Shown piece after piece: positions 47,474-56,829 of a stretch of DNA of 64,000 nt (within the stretch, counting starts at the first letter, position 1; each line of letters begins with the position of its first letter). The DNA comes from Stappia sp. ES.058 (GTDB lineage: Bacteria; Pseudomonadota; Alphaproteobacteria; Rhizobiales; Stappiaceae), in the NCBI RefSeq assembly GCF_900105595.1, contig NZ_LT629784.1, forward strand, positions 434,001 to 498,000, written 5' to 3'. A program made the translations under genes and the position numbers. The notes beneath the pieces were generated by a model. It did not search any database. It saw only the letters and a program-made list of their open reading frames with translations, and was not told the origin of the DNA.

Positions 47474-47751
47474 GTCATCCCGGCCCCCGAGCCGGGATCC
47501 ATTGGCACCCTCAGCGGGTGCGAGTGGGTGGAAGGTTCGATACACCCGCGTTCCGGCATTCGCCGTGGACCTTGGCGACGTGGATTGGGTCCCCGGTCAA
47601 GCCGGGGATGACGTCGGAGCGTGGGGCCTATGTCCCCGGGTAGCCTCTCGCATGGCCGTTTGCCGATTGCTGAGGGCGGATTGGAAGTGGGGCGCTGACC
47701 GCCACTTTTCACTGTCGTCATCCCGGACTTGATCCGGGATCCAGTGGCACC
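47474..47751. repeat. REP-like palindromic repeats, three units
   Basis: Unit 1 (47474-47510) and unit 3 (47715-47751) are direct copies: GTCATCCCGG, short loop, CCGGGATCCA(T/G)TGGCACCC. Unit 2 (47587-47612) is an inverted relative (GGGTCCCCGGTCAAGCCGGGG then ATGAC). Each can form a GC hairpin. Related to the element at 2904-3030. The gap 47453-47904 has no gene I can support. Confidence 0.75.
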
Positions 47752-47904
47752 CGCAGTGGCGGGGAGGGCGCGCAGCTTCTCCTCCCGCACTCCCGGCATG
47801 CCTGCGCGGGCCGGCATCCGCTATCCGCAATCGCTGGAGATCTTTCGCGCCGTGGAATGGGCGTGGCTCATGGCCGTGGTGACGCTGGAGGGGCGGAGCG
47901 TGCC

Positions 47905-49170
47905 TCACTCCGCCGGCGTGCCGGCGAGCCGTGCCACCGGCTCTTCCCGGATCGGCCAGTGCACCAGCGCCGCGAAAATGCCGAGCGCGATGCCCATCCA
48001 CCAGATCGGGTCGTAGGAGCCGGTCTGGTCGTAGATCCGCCCGCCGAGCCAGACGCCCAGAAACGCGCCGATCTGGTGGGAAAAGAACACGAAGCCGAAC
48101 AGCGTCGCCATGTAGCGCGGGCCGAACATCACCGCGACCAGACCCGACGTCGGTGGCACGGTGGACAGCCACAGGAAGCCCATGGTTGCAGCGAAGACCA
48201 GCACGGTGAGCGGGGTCGCGGGCACCATCAGGAAGATGGTGATGGCGGCGGCGCGGCCCAGATAGATCAGCGACAGGAAATGCGGTTTGGAATAGCGTCC
48301 GCCGATGTAGCCTGCCGCCAGGGCGCCGAAGACGTTGCAAAAGCCGATCAGCGCAATGGCGATCGCCCCCCAGCTCGGATCGAGACCGAGGTCGACGATA
48401 TAGGGCGGCAGATGCACCGTGATGAAGGCGACGTGAAAGCCGCAGACGAAAAAGCCGAAGGTGAGCAGCAGGAAACCACGCGTGCCGAAGGCCTCGGCGA
48501 GCGCTTCGCCGAGGCGTTGATCCTTTTCGCCCGCATGGGCCGGCAGGGCGGCGGGTTTCCCCTTCAGCGCGATGGAGAGAAAGGGAACCATCGCGACGAT
48601 GCCCGCAAGAACCAGGAGGGCCTGATGCCAGCCGAAGCCGTCGATCAGCGCCTGTCCGAGCGGGGCGAAGAGAAACTGGCCGAAGGAGCCGGCGGCCGTG
48701 CCGACGCCGAAGGCGATGGAGCGTTTGGCCGGCGTGACGGCGCGCCCGAAGGCGGCAAGCACCAGCGTGAACGACGAGAACGCGACGCCGAGCCCGATCA
48801 TCACGCCGGCGGAGAGATGCAGCAGCATCGGCGATTCCACGAAGGACATCATTGCCAGACCGGCGATGTAGAGCAGCGCGCCGAACGTCACCGTGCGCGC
48901 GGTGCCATAGCGGTCGGCGATCATTCCGGCGATCGGCTGACCCGCGCCCCACATCAGGTTCTGGATGGCGAGTGCGAGTGAGAACACCTCGCGCGACCAG
49001 TCTCGCGCCTCCGTCATCGGTGCGAGAAACAGGCCGAGCGAGGACCGTGGACCAAACCCGATCAGCGCTATCAGACAGCCGCAAATGATGATCAGCGGGA
49101 CGTTGGGCCCGTCCTTGACGGCGGAGTCGCGGGCGGGTGAGGAGGTCATGGGCGTGTCCGTGCTGATCAT
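47905..49170 (-). CDS. Major facilitator superfamily transporter
   Basis: About 421 residues from ATG 49170; ATG 49149 is an equally plausible start because neither has a clear ribosome site. Twelve hydrophobic segments with MFS loop 2-3 motif GMIADRYGTART and the oxalate/formate-type HLPPYIVDLG and GAALLxIAGLAMM features. Substrate unknown; monocarboxylate-type anions are possible. Divergent from nadA. Confidence 0.82.
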   Translation of the reverse strand: MISTDTPMTSSPARDSAVKDGPNVPLIIICGCLIALIGFGPRSSLGLFLAPMTEARDWSREVFSLALAIQNLMWGAGQPIAGMIADRYGTARTVTFGALLYIAGLAMMSFVESPMLLHLSAGVMIGLGVAFSSFTLVLAAFGRAVTPAKRSIAFGVGTAAGSFGQFLFAPLGQALIDGFGWHQALLVLAGIVAMVPFLSIALKGKPAALPAHAGEKDQRLGEALAEAFGTRGFLLLTFGFFVCGFHVAFITVHLPPYIVDLGLDPSWGAIAIALIGFCNVFGALAAGYIGGRYSKPHFLSLIYLGRAAAITIFLMVPATPLTVLVFAATMGFLWLSTVPPTSGLVAVMFGPRYMATLFGFVFFSHQIGAFLGVWLGGRIYDQTGSYDPIWWMGIALGIFAALVHWPIREEPVARLAGTPAE

Positions 49171-49481
49171 CGGCCGGGAGAGGGCCGGTTTCTGAGGCGT
49201 CAGTTTCCGGAGCGTCATCGGTCGCAAGGACTGCGGATTCGCTGTATTCGCAGCGTCCGGCAAACGGCTGACGCCGGGTATTGAAGGGAATATGAGCGAT
49301 CCGGCGAAGGCCGAAAAGCAAAACATCCTGATGATTGGCATTCACGAAGCGGATGAGTGACCTTTTCAGGTGGCGCGATGCGGTATCAAGGTGCGGTCCG
49401 GGGTCGGCGCCGTTTGCAGGCGCGCGCGGATTTTGGTGACGTAGCGCTTTCAGTCGGTTCGCTCGGGTGTCAAGAAAGCAT

Positions 49482-49510
49482 TTGGCAATCCGGTATCGCA
49501 TCCCTATATA
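49482..49510 (+). promoter_or_regulatory. Promoter of the nadABC operon
   Basis: TTGGCA (49482-49487), 17-bp spacer, TATATA (49505-49510). Its -10 overlaps the upstream operator dyad. Leader to nadA is about 140 nt. Confidence 0.7.
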
Positions 49511-49528
49511 TACCCTCGAAGAGCATAA
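49508..49528. promoter_or_regulatory. Operator dyad copy 1 at the nadA promoter
   Basis: ATATACCC-N5-GAGCATAA (5 of 8 bases paired), overlapping the -10 and the likely start of transcription. The right arm is the exact reverse complement of the left arm of copy 2. Confidence 0.55.
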
Positions 49529-49562
49529 TCGACGGCGAGAGCCGCGTTTTTTAAACGTCAGG

Positions 49563-49583
49563 TTATGCTCAAAAAGAGTATAA
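49563..49583. promoter_or_regulatory. Operator dyad copy 2 downstream of the nadA promoter
   Basis: TTATGCTC AAAAA GAGTATAA: 8-5-8 inverted repeat with one mismatch. Two similar sites 55 bp apart around the start of transcription are typical of repression; the candidate regulator is the NadQ/NrtR-type protein at 59044-60012. Confidence 0.65.
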
Positions 49584-49658
49584 GCGCCGATAGAGACGCC
49601 GAACTCAGGGTCGAGTGGATCGCGCCAGGCGGTTCAGGATCAGTCAAGGGAGGTCGTC

Positions 49659-50744
49659 ATGACCACCACTGTAATCTCCACCGTCGGAGGCGCCGAAACC
49701 CGTCGCCCCGCACGCGAAAAGGCATCCGGCTTTCCGGAGGTGGCGCGCCCGCCCCTTGCCTATACCCCTGAGATCGCCGCGGAAACCGCTCCGATCTACG
49801 AGAAGGTGAAGGATTTCATCCCGGAGATCGAGTGGCCGGTGCTGGCACCGGTGATCCATGCGATCAACGTGCTCAAGAAGGAGCGCAACGCGGTCATTCT
49901 GGCGCACAACTACATGACGCCGGAGATTTTCCATGGCGTGGCCGACATCGTCGGCGACAGCCTGCAGCTCGCCAAGGAAGCGGCCAAGACCGATGCGGAT
50001 GTGATCGTCCAGTGCGGCGTGCACTTCATGGCCGAGACCGCAAAGATCCTCAGCCCGGAAAAGACCGTGCTGATTCCCGACATGAACGCCGGCTGCTCGC
50101 TCGCGGAATCGATCACCGCCGCCGACGTGCGGGGCCTGCGCGAAAAGCACCCCGGCGTGCCGATCGTCACCTATGTGAACACCTCCGCCGACGTGAAGGC
50201 CGAATGCGACATCTGCTGCACCTCGGCCAATGCCGTGCAGGTGGTGGAAAGCCTGGGCGCGCCGAAGGTGCTGCTCATTCCCGACCAGTATCTGGCGGCC
50301 AATGTGGCGCGCCAGACGGATGTCGAGATCCTGACCTGGGCCGGCGCCTGCGAGGTGCATGAGCGCTTCACCGCCGCCGAACTGCGCGAATATCGCGAGA
50401 TCGAGCCGGCGGTGAAGATCATCGCCCATCCCGAGTGCCCGCCCGAGGTGGTCGACGAGGCCGACTTCACCGGCTCGACCGCCGGGATGATCAACTGGGT
50501 GAAGACCAACCGGCCGGAAAAGGTGATGCTGGTTACCGAGTGCTCGATGGCCGACAACATCGCCTCCGAGACGCCGGGGGTGAGCTATGTGCGTCCGTGC
50601 AACCTGTGCCCGCACATGAAACGCATCACCTTGTCGAAGATCCTCGACGCGCTGGTGGAAATGCGCGATGAAGTCACGGTCGATCCTCAGATTGCCGCCC
50701 GCGCCCGCCAGGCGGTCGAGCGGATGATCCACCTGAAGAGCTGA
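49659..50744 (+). CDS. nadA: Quinolinate synthase
   Basis: 361 residues. Condenses iminoaspartate with dihydroxyacetone phosphate to quinolinate, second step of de novo NAD synthesis. Conserved cysteines for the oxygen-labile [4Fe-4S] cluster are in [20 protein letters not shown] and [11 protein letters not shown]. Typical NadA blocks [21 protein letters not shown] and [18 protein letters not shown]. First gene of nadABC; AGGGAGG precedes the ATG. Confidence 0.97.
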   Translation: MTTTVISTVGGAETRRPAREKASGFPEVARPPLAYTPEIAAETAPIYEKVKDFIPEIEWPVLAPVIHAINVLKKERNAVILAHNYMTPEIFHGVADIVGDSLQLAKEAAKTDADVIVQCGVHFMAETAKILSPEKTVLIPDMNAGCSLAESITAADVRGLREKHPGVPIVTYVNTSADVKAECDICCTSANAVQVVESLGAPKVLLIPDQYLAANVARQTDVEILTWAGACEVHERFTAAELREYREIEPAVKIIAHPECPPEVVDEADFTGSTAGMINWVKTNRPEKVMLVTECSMADNIASETPGVSYVRPCNLCPHMKRITLSKILDALVEMRDEVTVDPQIAARARQAVERMIHLKS

Positions 50745-50861
50745 CGACGCGGTTCGCGCGCTTCACCTCACGGTCCCGGGCGCGCGGCCCGACCCTCCCT
50801 TGTCGCCGTCCGCATCGCGGGCGGCGGTTTTCCATAATGCACCGTGCCGGATATTCGCGCC

Positions 50862-52505
50862 ATGACGTCAGCCCGCAACGTGACCACGCACATCGATGAT
50901 GTTGTCATTCTCGGAGGCGGGCTGACCGGCCTGTTCTGCGCGCTGAAGCTCGCGCCGCGCCCGGTCACGATCCTCTCCGCCTCGCCGATTGGCGAGGGCG
51001 CGTCCTCCGCCTGGGCGCAAGGCGGCATCGCCGCCGCCGTTTCCGATGAGGACAGCGCCGCCTCCCATGCCGCCGACACCATCGCGGTGGGCGGGGGGCT
51101 GTGCGAGGAAAACATCGTCCGGCTGATGACGGAAGAAGCGGGCGAGCGCATCCGCGACCTGCTCGGCTACGGCGTGCCCTTCGACACCGATCTGGAGGGC
51201 CGCTTGCAGCTGTCGCGGGAGGCGGCGCATTCGGTCAATCGCATCGTGCGCGTGCGCGGCGACATGGCGGGACGGGCGATCATGGATGCGCTGGTCGCCG
51301 CCGTGCGCAAGACCCCGTCGATCCGCGTCGTGGAAGGCTATCTTGGCGAGGAGCTGCTGCACGAGGGACGGCTGGTCACCGGGGTTCTGGCCCGGCGCCG
51401 GGGCGACCGCGAGCGTCTTGCCTTTCCCGCCCATGCCGTGGTTCTCGCCTCCGGCGGCATCGGCCATCTCTTTGCCGTCACCACAAATCCGCCCGAGGCG
51501 AACGGTCAGGGCCTGGCGATGGCCGCCCGCGCGGGCGCCGTGATCGCAGATGCGGAATTCGTGCAGTTTCACCCCACCGCGCTCAATGTCGGCCTCGATC
51601 CGGCGCCGCTTGCCTCCGAGGCCCTGCGCGGAGAAGGAGCGATATTGATCAACAGTGCCGGCGAGCGTTTTATGGAAGCTGTCGATCCGCTGAAGGAACT
51701 GGCCGCGCGCGATGTTGTCGCACGGGCCGTTTTTCGCGAAAACGCGGCCGGGCGCGGTGCGTTTCTCGATTGCCGCGCGGCCATCGGCGCCGCGTTTGCC
51801 GAAAAATTCCCGACCGTTTACGCCGCGTGCCAGAAGGCCGGTATTGATCCGGTCACCCAGCCGCTGCCGGTCGCGCCGGCGGAGCATTATCACATGGGGG
51901 GCGTGCTCACCGACGCCAACGGCCGGACTTCGCTCGACAATCTCTGGGCGGCCGGCGAGGTCGCCTCGACCGGCGCGCATGGCGCAAACCGGCTGGCCTC
52001 CAACTCGCTGCTGGAGACGGTGGTCTTCGCCGCGCGCATCGCCGAGGACCTTCAGAACCAGATGCCCAACCCGCGCAGCGCCCATTGGCCCGGCATGGAT
52101 GACCGCATCCAGGAGCCGACCCGTCGCAACGAGGTCGAGCGTTCCGCAATCACCATTCTTCGCGAGGCCATGTCGGCGGGCGTCGGCGTTCAGCGCGATG
52201 CGGACGGGCTGATGGCGACGCTGGCCGTGACCGACGCGCTTGAGGCGCGCTGCGCGCGCCGCTCGATCCTCAACATGATGACCGCCGGCAAGGTCGTTGC
52301 CGCTGCCGCCCTGATGCGCAGCGAGAGCCGGGGCGGGCACTGGCGCTCCGACCATCCGGCCGCCGATCCGGCACAGGCACAGCGCTCCTTCGTGACGATG
52401 AAGCAGGTAGACGAGGTTGTGCGGGCCGCCTCGGACAGCGATATCGGCCGCAAGGCCGTAGCAGCGCACGGGCTGGACCAGCCGATCACCGGAGACGACG
52501 CATGA
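50862..52505 (+). CDS. nadB: L-aspartate oxidase
   Basis: 547 residues from ATG 50862 (GTG 50844 is the alternative; ribosome sites are weak for both). Oxidises L-aspartate to iminoaspartate for NadA. FAD-binding [16 protein letters not shown], catalytic-site sequences [25 protein letters not shown], and [17 protein letters not shown] identify it against succinate dehydrogenase. Overlaps nadC by 4 bases (ATGA). Confidence 0.95.
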   Translation: MTSARNVTTHIDDVVILGGGLTGLFCALKLAPRPVTILSASPIGEGASSAWAQGGIAAAVSDEDSAASHAADTIAVGGGLCEENIVRLMTEEAGERIRDLLGYGVPFDTDLEGRLQLSREAAHSVNRIVRVRGDMAGRAIMDALVAAVRKTPSIRVVEGYLGEELLHEGRLVTGVLARRRGDRERLAFPAHAVVLASGGIGHLFAVTTNPPEANGQGLAMAARAGAVIADAEFVQFHPTALNVGLDPAPLASEALRGEGAILINSAGERFMEAVDPLKELAARDVVARAVFRENAAGRGAFLDCRAAIGAAFAEKFPTVYAACQKAGIDPVTQPLPVAPAEHYHMGGVLTDANGRTSLDNLWAAGEVASTGAHGANRLASNSLLETVVFAARIAEDLQNQMPNPRSAHWPGMDDRIQEPTRRNEVERSAITILREAMSAGVGVQRDADGLMATLAVTDALEARCARRSILNMMTAGKVVAAAALMRSESRGGHWRSDHPAADPAQAQRSFVTMKQVDEVVRAASDSDIGRKAVAAHGLDQPITGDDA

Positions 52506-53368
52506 GTGCCGCAGCCTATCGCCCCGTCCTGCCGGCACTGATGGTCGAGGATGCCGTACGGGCCGCCCTTCTGGAAGACTGGGGCCGCGCCGGCGACATC
52601 ACCGCCCAGGCAACGCTTGCGCCCGACACGCGCGCCCGCGCCGTCATCGCCGCACGGCAACCCGGCGTGCTTGCCGGTCTCGACCTTGCCGCGACCGCTT
52701 TCCGGTTTGCCGATCCTTCGATTTCAATCGAGACGTTGCTGGACGATGGCGCAAGGCTAGCGCCGGGCGATGTCGCGATGCGCATCGACGGGCCGGCGCG
52801 CGGGGTTCTCTCGGCGGAGCGTGTGGCGCTGAATTTTCTGGGGCATCTCTCGGGCGTCGCGAGTGCGACGGCGCGCTTCGCCGATCTGGTCGCGCACACC
52901 AGGGCCCGCATTGTCTGCACCCGCAAGACCACGCCCGGCCTCAGGGCTTTCGAGAAATACGCCGTGCGCTGCGGTGGCGGCGCGAACCATCGCTTCGGTC
53001 TCGACGATGCGATCCTGATCAAGGACAACCACATCGCGGTTGCCGGCGGTGTGCGTGCGGCGATTGAGGCCGCGCGTGCCTTCGCCGGTCATCTGGTCAA
53101 GGTCGAGGTGGAGGTCGACACGCTGGCGCAGCTGGAGGAGGCACTTGCCGCGCGCCCCGACGTGGTGATGCTCGACAACATGGCGCCCGACGCCCTGTGC
53201 AAGGCGGTCGCGATTGCCAATGGGTCCGTGACGCTTGAAGCCTCCGGCGGCGTCAATCTCGACAGTGTCGCGGCCATCGCCGAGACCGGCGTCGACCTGA
53301 TCTCGGTCGGCTGGATCACCCATTCCGCGCCGGTGCTCGATCTCGGGCTCGACATAGACATCGGCTGA
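52502..53368 (+). CDS. nadC: Nicotinate-nucleotide pyrophosphorylase (carboxylating)
   Basis: 288 residues. Converts quinolinate and PRPP to nicotinate mononucleotide, the last step of the de novo branch. Motifs: [33 protein letters not shown] (two parts), [64 protein letters not shown]. Third gene of the coupled operon. Confidence 0.97.
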   Translation: MSAAAYRPVLPALMVEDAVRAALLEDWGRAGDITAQATLAPDTRARAVIAARQPGVLAGLDLAATAFRFADPSISIETLLDDGARLAPGDVAMRIDGPARGVLSAERVALNFLGHLSGVASATARFADLVAHTRARIVCTRKTTPGLRAFEKYAVRCGGGANHRFGLDDAILIKDNHIAVAGGVRAAIEAARAFAGHLVKVEVEVDTLAQLEEALAARPDVVMLDNMAPDALCKAVAIANGSVTLEASGGVNLDSVAAIAETGVDLISVGWITHSAPVLDLGLDIDIG

Positions 53369-53528
53369 GTCCGACCGGTTTGTCTCGGACGCCCGGAAAC
53401 CTCGCCCGTGCCTGTTCGTCTGAGCTTCATCGCGCGTGCCGCAATGCGCGGGCGCGATCACGGTTCCGGTTTTGCGTCGGCCGGTCTATGCTCTTTCGCA
53501 CCCGCCTCATGCAGCACTTGGAGCCGTG

Positions 53529-54317
53529 ATGCCGAAGTTTGCCGCAAACCTGAGCATGCTCTTCACGGAGATCGATTTTCTCGACCGGTTCGATGCCGCG
53601 GCGGATGCCGGGTTCGCCGGTGTCGAGTTTCTGTTTCCCTACGCACATGATATGGGCGAGTTGCAGGAGAGACTGCAGCGCCGGGGCCTCACACAGGTCC
53701 TGCACAACCTGCCGCCGGGCGATTGGGGTGCGGGCGAGCGCGGTATTGCAGCGCTGCCGGAGCGGGTGGAAGAGTTCCGCGACAGCGTCGAGACGGCGCT
53801 CCGGTTTGCAAGTGTGCTTGGCTGCCGCCAGCTCAATTGTCTGGCCGGGATCGCGCCGGAGGGCGCCGATCCGCAAGAACTGCGCGATACGCTGGTCAAG
53901 AACCTGAGATATGCGGCGACGCGCCTGGAGGAGGTTGGCATCCGCCTGCTTGTCGAGCCGATCAACACGCGCGACATCCCGGGGTTTTTCCTGTCGACGT
54001 CGGCGCAGGCTCTGGAGATCCTCGACTCCGTCGGCTCCTCCAATCTTGCTCTGCAATACGACATCTACCACATGCAGGTGATGGAGGGGGACATCGCCCA
54101 CCGGCTTCAGGAGATCCTGCCGCGCATCGCCCATATTCAGATCGCCGATCCGCCGGGGCGCCACGAGCCGGGCACGGGCGAGCTCAACTATCCCTTCCTG
54201 TTCGATCATCTGGATCGCATCGGCTACGATGGTTGGGTCAGTGCTGAGTATCGACCGAAGACCACGACGCGCGAGGGCCTTGGCTGGCTGGCAGAGGCGG
54301 TCGCCCGCCGGTCCTGA
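53529..54317 (+). CDS. hyi: Hydroxypyruvate isomerase-like sugar isomerase (Hyi/OtnI)
   Basis: 262 residues from ATG 53529 (TTGGAG upstream). TIM-barrel AP endonuclease 2 superfamily: NLSMLFTEIDFLDRFDAAADAGFAGVEFLFPY (in parts), LLVEPINTRDIPGFFLS, LQYDIYHMQVMEGD, IQIADPPGRHEPGTGELN. Family members interconvert hydroxypyruvate and tartronate semialdehyde, or 2-oxotetronates (OtnI). No glyoxylate or tetronate genes are adjacent, so the substrate is not certain. Follows nadC by 160 bp; may have its own promoter. Confidence 0.83.
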   Translation: MPKFAANLSMLFTEIDFLDRFDAAADAGFAGVEFLFPYAHDMGELQERLQRRGLTQVLHNLPPGDWGAGERGIAALPERVEEFRDSVETALRFASVLGCRQLNCLAGIAPEGADPQELRDTLVKNLRYAATRLEEVGIRLLVEPINTRDIPGFFLSTSAQALEILDSVGSSNLALQYDIYHMQVMEGDIAHRLQEILPRIAHIQIADPPGRHEPGTGELNYPFLFDHLDRIGYDGWVSAEYRPKTTTREGLGWLAEAVARRS

Positions 54318-54337
54318 CAATCCGGCCGCCGGCGACG

Positions 54338-56200
54338 TCAGACGACCGTCAGATGCGGTCGTGACTCGTGTGCCTCGTCGTCCCGTGCCGATGGATCGCA
54401 CGCATCGGCATCGCCGAAGCTTGCCACGGCGACCCCTTCCGCTTCGCTTTTCGCCTGGAGTTTCAGCCGGGCGATGTGATTGCTCAACAGGTCGAGGTTC
54501 TCGATCGACAGACCCTTGGGAATGTGCAGGACAGCAATCGAGCAGGTGAGCAGCGGATAGGTCTGGGCCCGTCCGCGCCGGTCGTTTGCAATGATATAGC
54601 CTTGCGTGCGGTGTTCCGCGCTGTAGAGGCTTTCCACCTGATGGGCGAAATCGTTGCGGAGTGCCGTCATCAGTCCGGCCAGCCGTTCGGCCTGCCATTC
54701 GTCGAGGCCGACGAAATAATCGTCGCCGCCAACGTGCCCGACGAACGCGCGCAACGTGTCGAGTTGTCGTTTCAAAAGTTCGGAGAACAGGATCAGCGCC
54801 CGGTCGCCGATGCGAAAGCCGTACGTGTCATTGAAGGGCTTGAAGTTGTCGAAGTCGATATAGATGAATGCGCGGTCGATGTCCGCGTTTGCGCAGGTGC
54901 GCACCACATGGTCGGAAATGGCGGAATTGCCCGGCAGTTTGGTGAGCGGGTTCTGCTCCTGGGCGAACCTGAGCCTCGCGTCGTTTGAGAGTTTCAACAG
55001 TGCGTTCGGCAGGAGACAGCCCTTGTAGCATCCGGCGTGGGTTATCACGATGCCGTCTGTCGGCTCACTGCCGCCAACATCCACGAGCCGGTCGAGCGGC
55101 GCATGCATGTCTGCGATCGCACAGGGGCGAATGAAGCGACCCAGGTGATTGTCGATTGTCGGGTTAAGCAGCAAGTCGCGTCCATAAGACATGTACAGGA
55201 AGGACTTGAGATCGGACTCCCGGATAATTCCCTTGGGTTCGTTCTGCTCGTCGACAACGGGCAGGATCGTCTGTGTCGGGTTCGCGCGAAAGATTTCCAG
55301 CGCTTCGGCAATGCTCGCCGTGCGGAAAACGGGGGTGAGCTTCTCCATTTCCTGATCAAGAAAATCGAGGTCGGCGGGCTTGCGGGCCTTCTTGCGTTGG
55401 CTCAGTTCGGCGATTGCGGAATAGACCGACTTTGCCTCCGCGGGATTTGCAAACGGACGCGCGACGAGAAAGCCCTGAACAAGATCGCATCCCACGTCCT
55501 GGCACGCCCGCAGCTCCGACGGGGTCTCGACGCCTTCCGCCACCACCCGGATGCCGAGCACATGGGCGAGATCGACCACGCTTGAGACGAACAGTCGCTT
55601 GCGGGCGTCGTTTTGCAGGGCCGTGATAAAGAAGCGATCGATCTTCAGGATGCCCGGCTCATACTGGTAGAGCAGTCGAAGCTGTGAGTGGCCCTGCCCG
55701 AAGTCGTCAATGGCGAAACTGAAACCTTCGTCACGTGCCGCCTGGACGAAACTGTGCAGGTCCGCCTCGTCGAAGCGGGAGGCGATCTCCGGGATCTCGA
55801 GGCAGACGTTGGACGGGCTTAGCCCGTTCCGCGCGACGGCATTGACCATCGCGACGAGCGGCTCGGTGTCCGGAGCAAGGCCGCGTCCGTCGACGTTGAG
55901 GAAGAGCTTTGTCTTGCCGGCATCCGCGAACCTGGCAAACCGGGCGATGGCCTTGCGTTGAAGTGCGGCTTCCGCCGACCCCAGACATCCGTTTTCGGCG
56001 GCGAAGTCGAAGACCTCGCATGGTGTGTGGAAGCCAAGTGCATCATTGCCACGCAGCAGGGCCTCGAAACCGTAGATCACGCCGGAATGAATATCGACGA
56101 TTGGTTGGAATGCATGCTCGAGGGTCGCTTCGACCTGTGTAAGAAACAATTCCGGCGTGCGTTGCGCATGCCATTCATGCATCAGCGCGTCGTCGCTCAT
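54338..56200 (-). CDS. EAL-CBS-GGDEF cyclic-di-GMP protein
   Basis: 620 residues. Unusual order: EAL first (about 28-270), CBS pair (about 290-400), GGDEF last (about 420-600). EAL site residues look intact (E46-A-L-L-R, FLNV, EIPE, DDFGQGHS, LKIDRFF, AEGVET, QGF), so it probably hydrolyses c-di-GMP. The GGDEF motif reads GGDDY (about 491-495), with the second acidic replaced, so synthesis is doubtful. CBS domains usually bind adenosyl nucleotides, which suggests control by energy state. No membrane segment. Confidence 0.88.
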   Translation of the reverse strand: MSDDALMHEWHAQRTPELFLTQVEATLEHAFQPIVDIHSGVIYGFEALLRGNDALGFHTPCEVFDFAAENGCLGSAEAALQRKAIARFARFADAGKTKLFLNVDGRGLAPDTEPLVAMVNAVARNGLSPSNVCLEIPEIASRFDEADLHSFVQAARDEGFSFAIDDFGQGHSQLRLLYQYEPGILKIDRFFITALQNDARKRLFVSSVVDLAHVLGIRVVAEGVETPSELRACQDVGCDLVQGFLVARPFANPAEAKSVYSAIAELSQRKKARKPADLDFLDQEMEKLTPVFRTASIAEALEIFRANPTQTILPVVDEQNEPKGIIRESDLKSFLYMSYGRDLLLNPTIDNHLGRFIRPCAIADMHAPLDRLVDVGGSEPTDGIVITHAGCYKGCLLPNALLKLSNDARLRFAQEQNPLTKLPGNSAISDHVVRTCANADIDRAFIYIDFDNFKPFNDTYGFRIGDRALILFSELLKRQLDTLRAFVGHVGGDDYFVGLDEWQAERLAGLMTALRNDFAHQVESLYSAEHRTQGYIIANDRRGRAQTYPLLTCSIAVLHIPKGLSIENLDLLSNHIARLKLQAKSEAEGVAVASFGDADACDPSARDDEAHESRPHLTVV

Positions 56201-56829
56201 CCTCGGTCCTTTTTCGCAATCTGACGATCCGGCAGGAGAAAAACCGAACTTCGGTCTCCGGCTCCAGCCCTGGCGCGGGCAATAACCTTTGTCGGCGCTT
56301 TATGCCGGCTGGATCGCGGAAAACTCTGCCGCGATCGTCAAATGATCTTGCTTGCGCAATGGTGTCCGCGGCCCCCGGCCTTGGACGGGCGGACAGTGGC
56401 CCAAAGATGTAAATGATCTATGTCCAGAATGTTACATAAGTAGTTAGACTTAGGGTCAGGACCTGTTGCCATGACTGAAATGGCGTTCGAGATGACGAGA
56501 GATGCAAGGAAAAGCCCGAAGAGCGGGACCGTTCCCCCGGCCGAGGGCTTTGACGCCGCAGGTCGACGTCAGCTCGAGCGTCCTTCGGATCGGGCGGATC
56601 CGCACGGGATACCATGTCGCAATCCCTTGAAAGGCTCCAGCCTTCCTGCGGGCTTGCTCCTCGTATCCGCACACATCCGCTCCGACCATCGCAGTGATAG
56701 CAACAGGTCCTGACCCTAGGGTGCGGCTCATTTATGCGTCCGTACTCTGGTCGGGCCAGCGTTCGTCGGGTGTGGATCGCATATGACGCGCGACCTCCCT
56801 GAGGATCGCCAGGACCGGGTGAATCCGGC
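56201..56829. other. Intergenic gap between the EAL-GGDEF and cell-wall hydrolase genes
   Basis: 629 bp without a supportable gene. It contains the MITE-like element at 56452-56717. 56201-56450 presumably holds the promoter of the minus-strand EAL-GGDEF gene; 56720-56829 is the 3' flank of the hydrolase gene. Confidence 0.6.
56452..56717. mobile_element. MITE-like element with 24-bp terminal inverted repeats
   Basis: Left end 56452-56475 begins AGGGTCAGGACCTGTTGC and the right end 56694-56717 is its reverse complement, 18 bases perfect and 24 with two mismatches. Flanked by TA on both sides (left TA overlaps 56451-56452, right 56717-56718), a likely target duplication. Total about 266 bp with no transposase; internal short ORFs look accidental. 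The ends recall IS5/IS427-group insertion sequences. Confidence 0.75.

Noticed and set aside
47474..47751. CRISPR array
   Set aside because: Repeats are palindromic, in mixed orientation and irregularly spaced, with no cas genes; they are REP-like.
56471..56713. 80-codon ORF within the MITE-like element
   Set aside because: It begins in one inverted repeat and ends in the other, shows no transposase motif and has low-complexity composition; accidental reading of the element.
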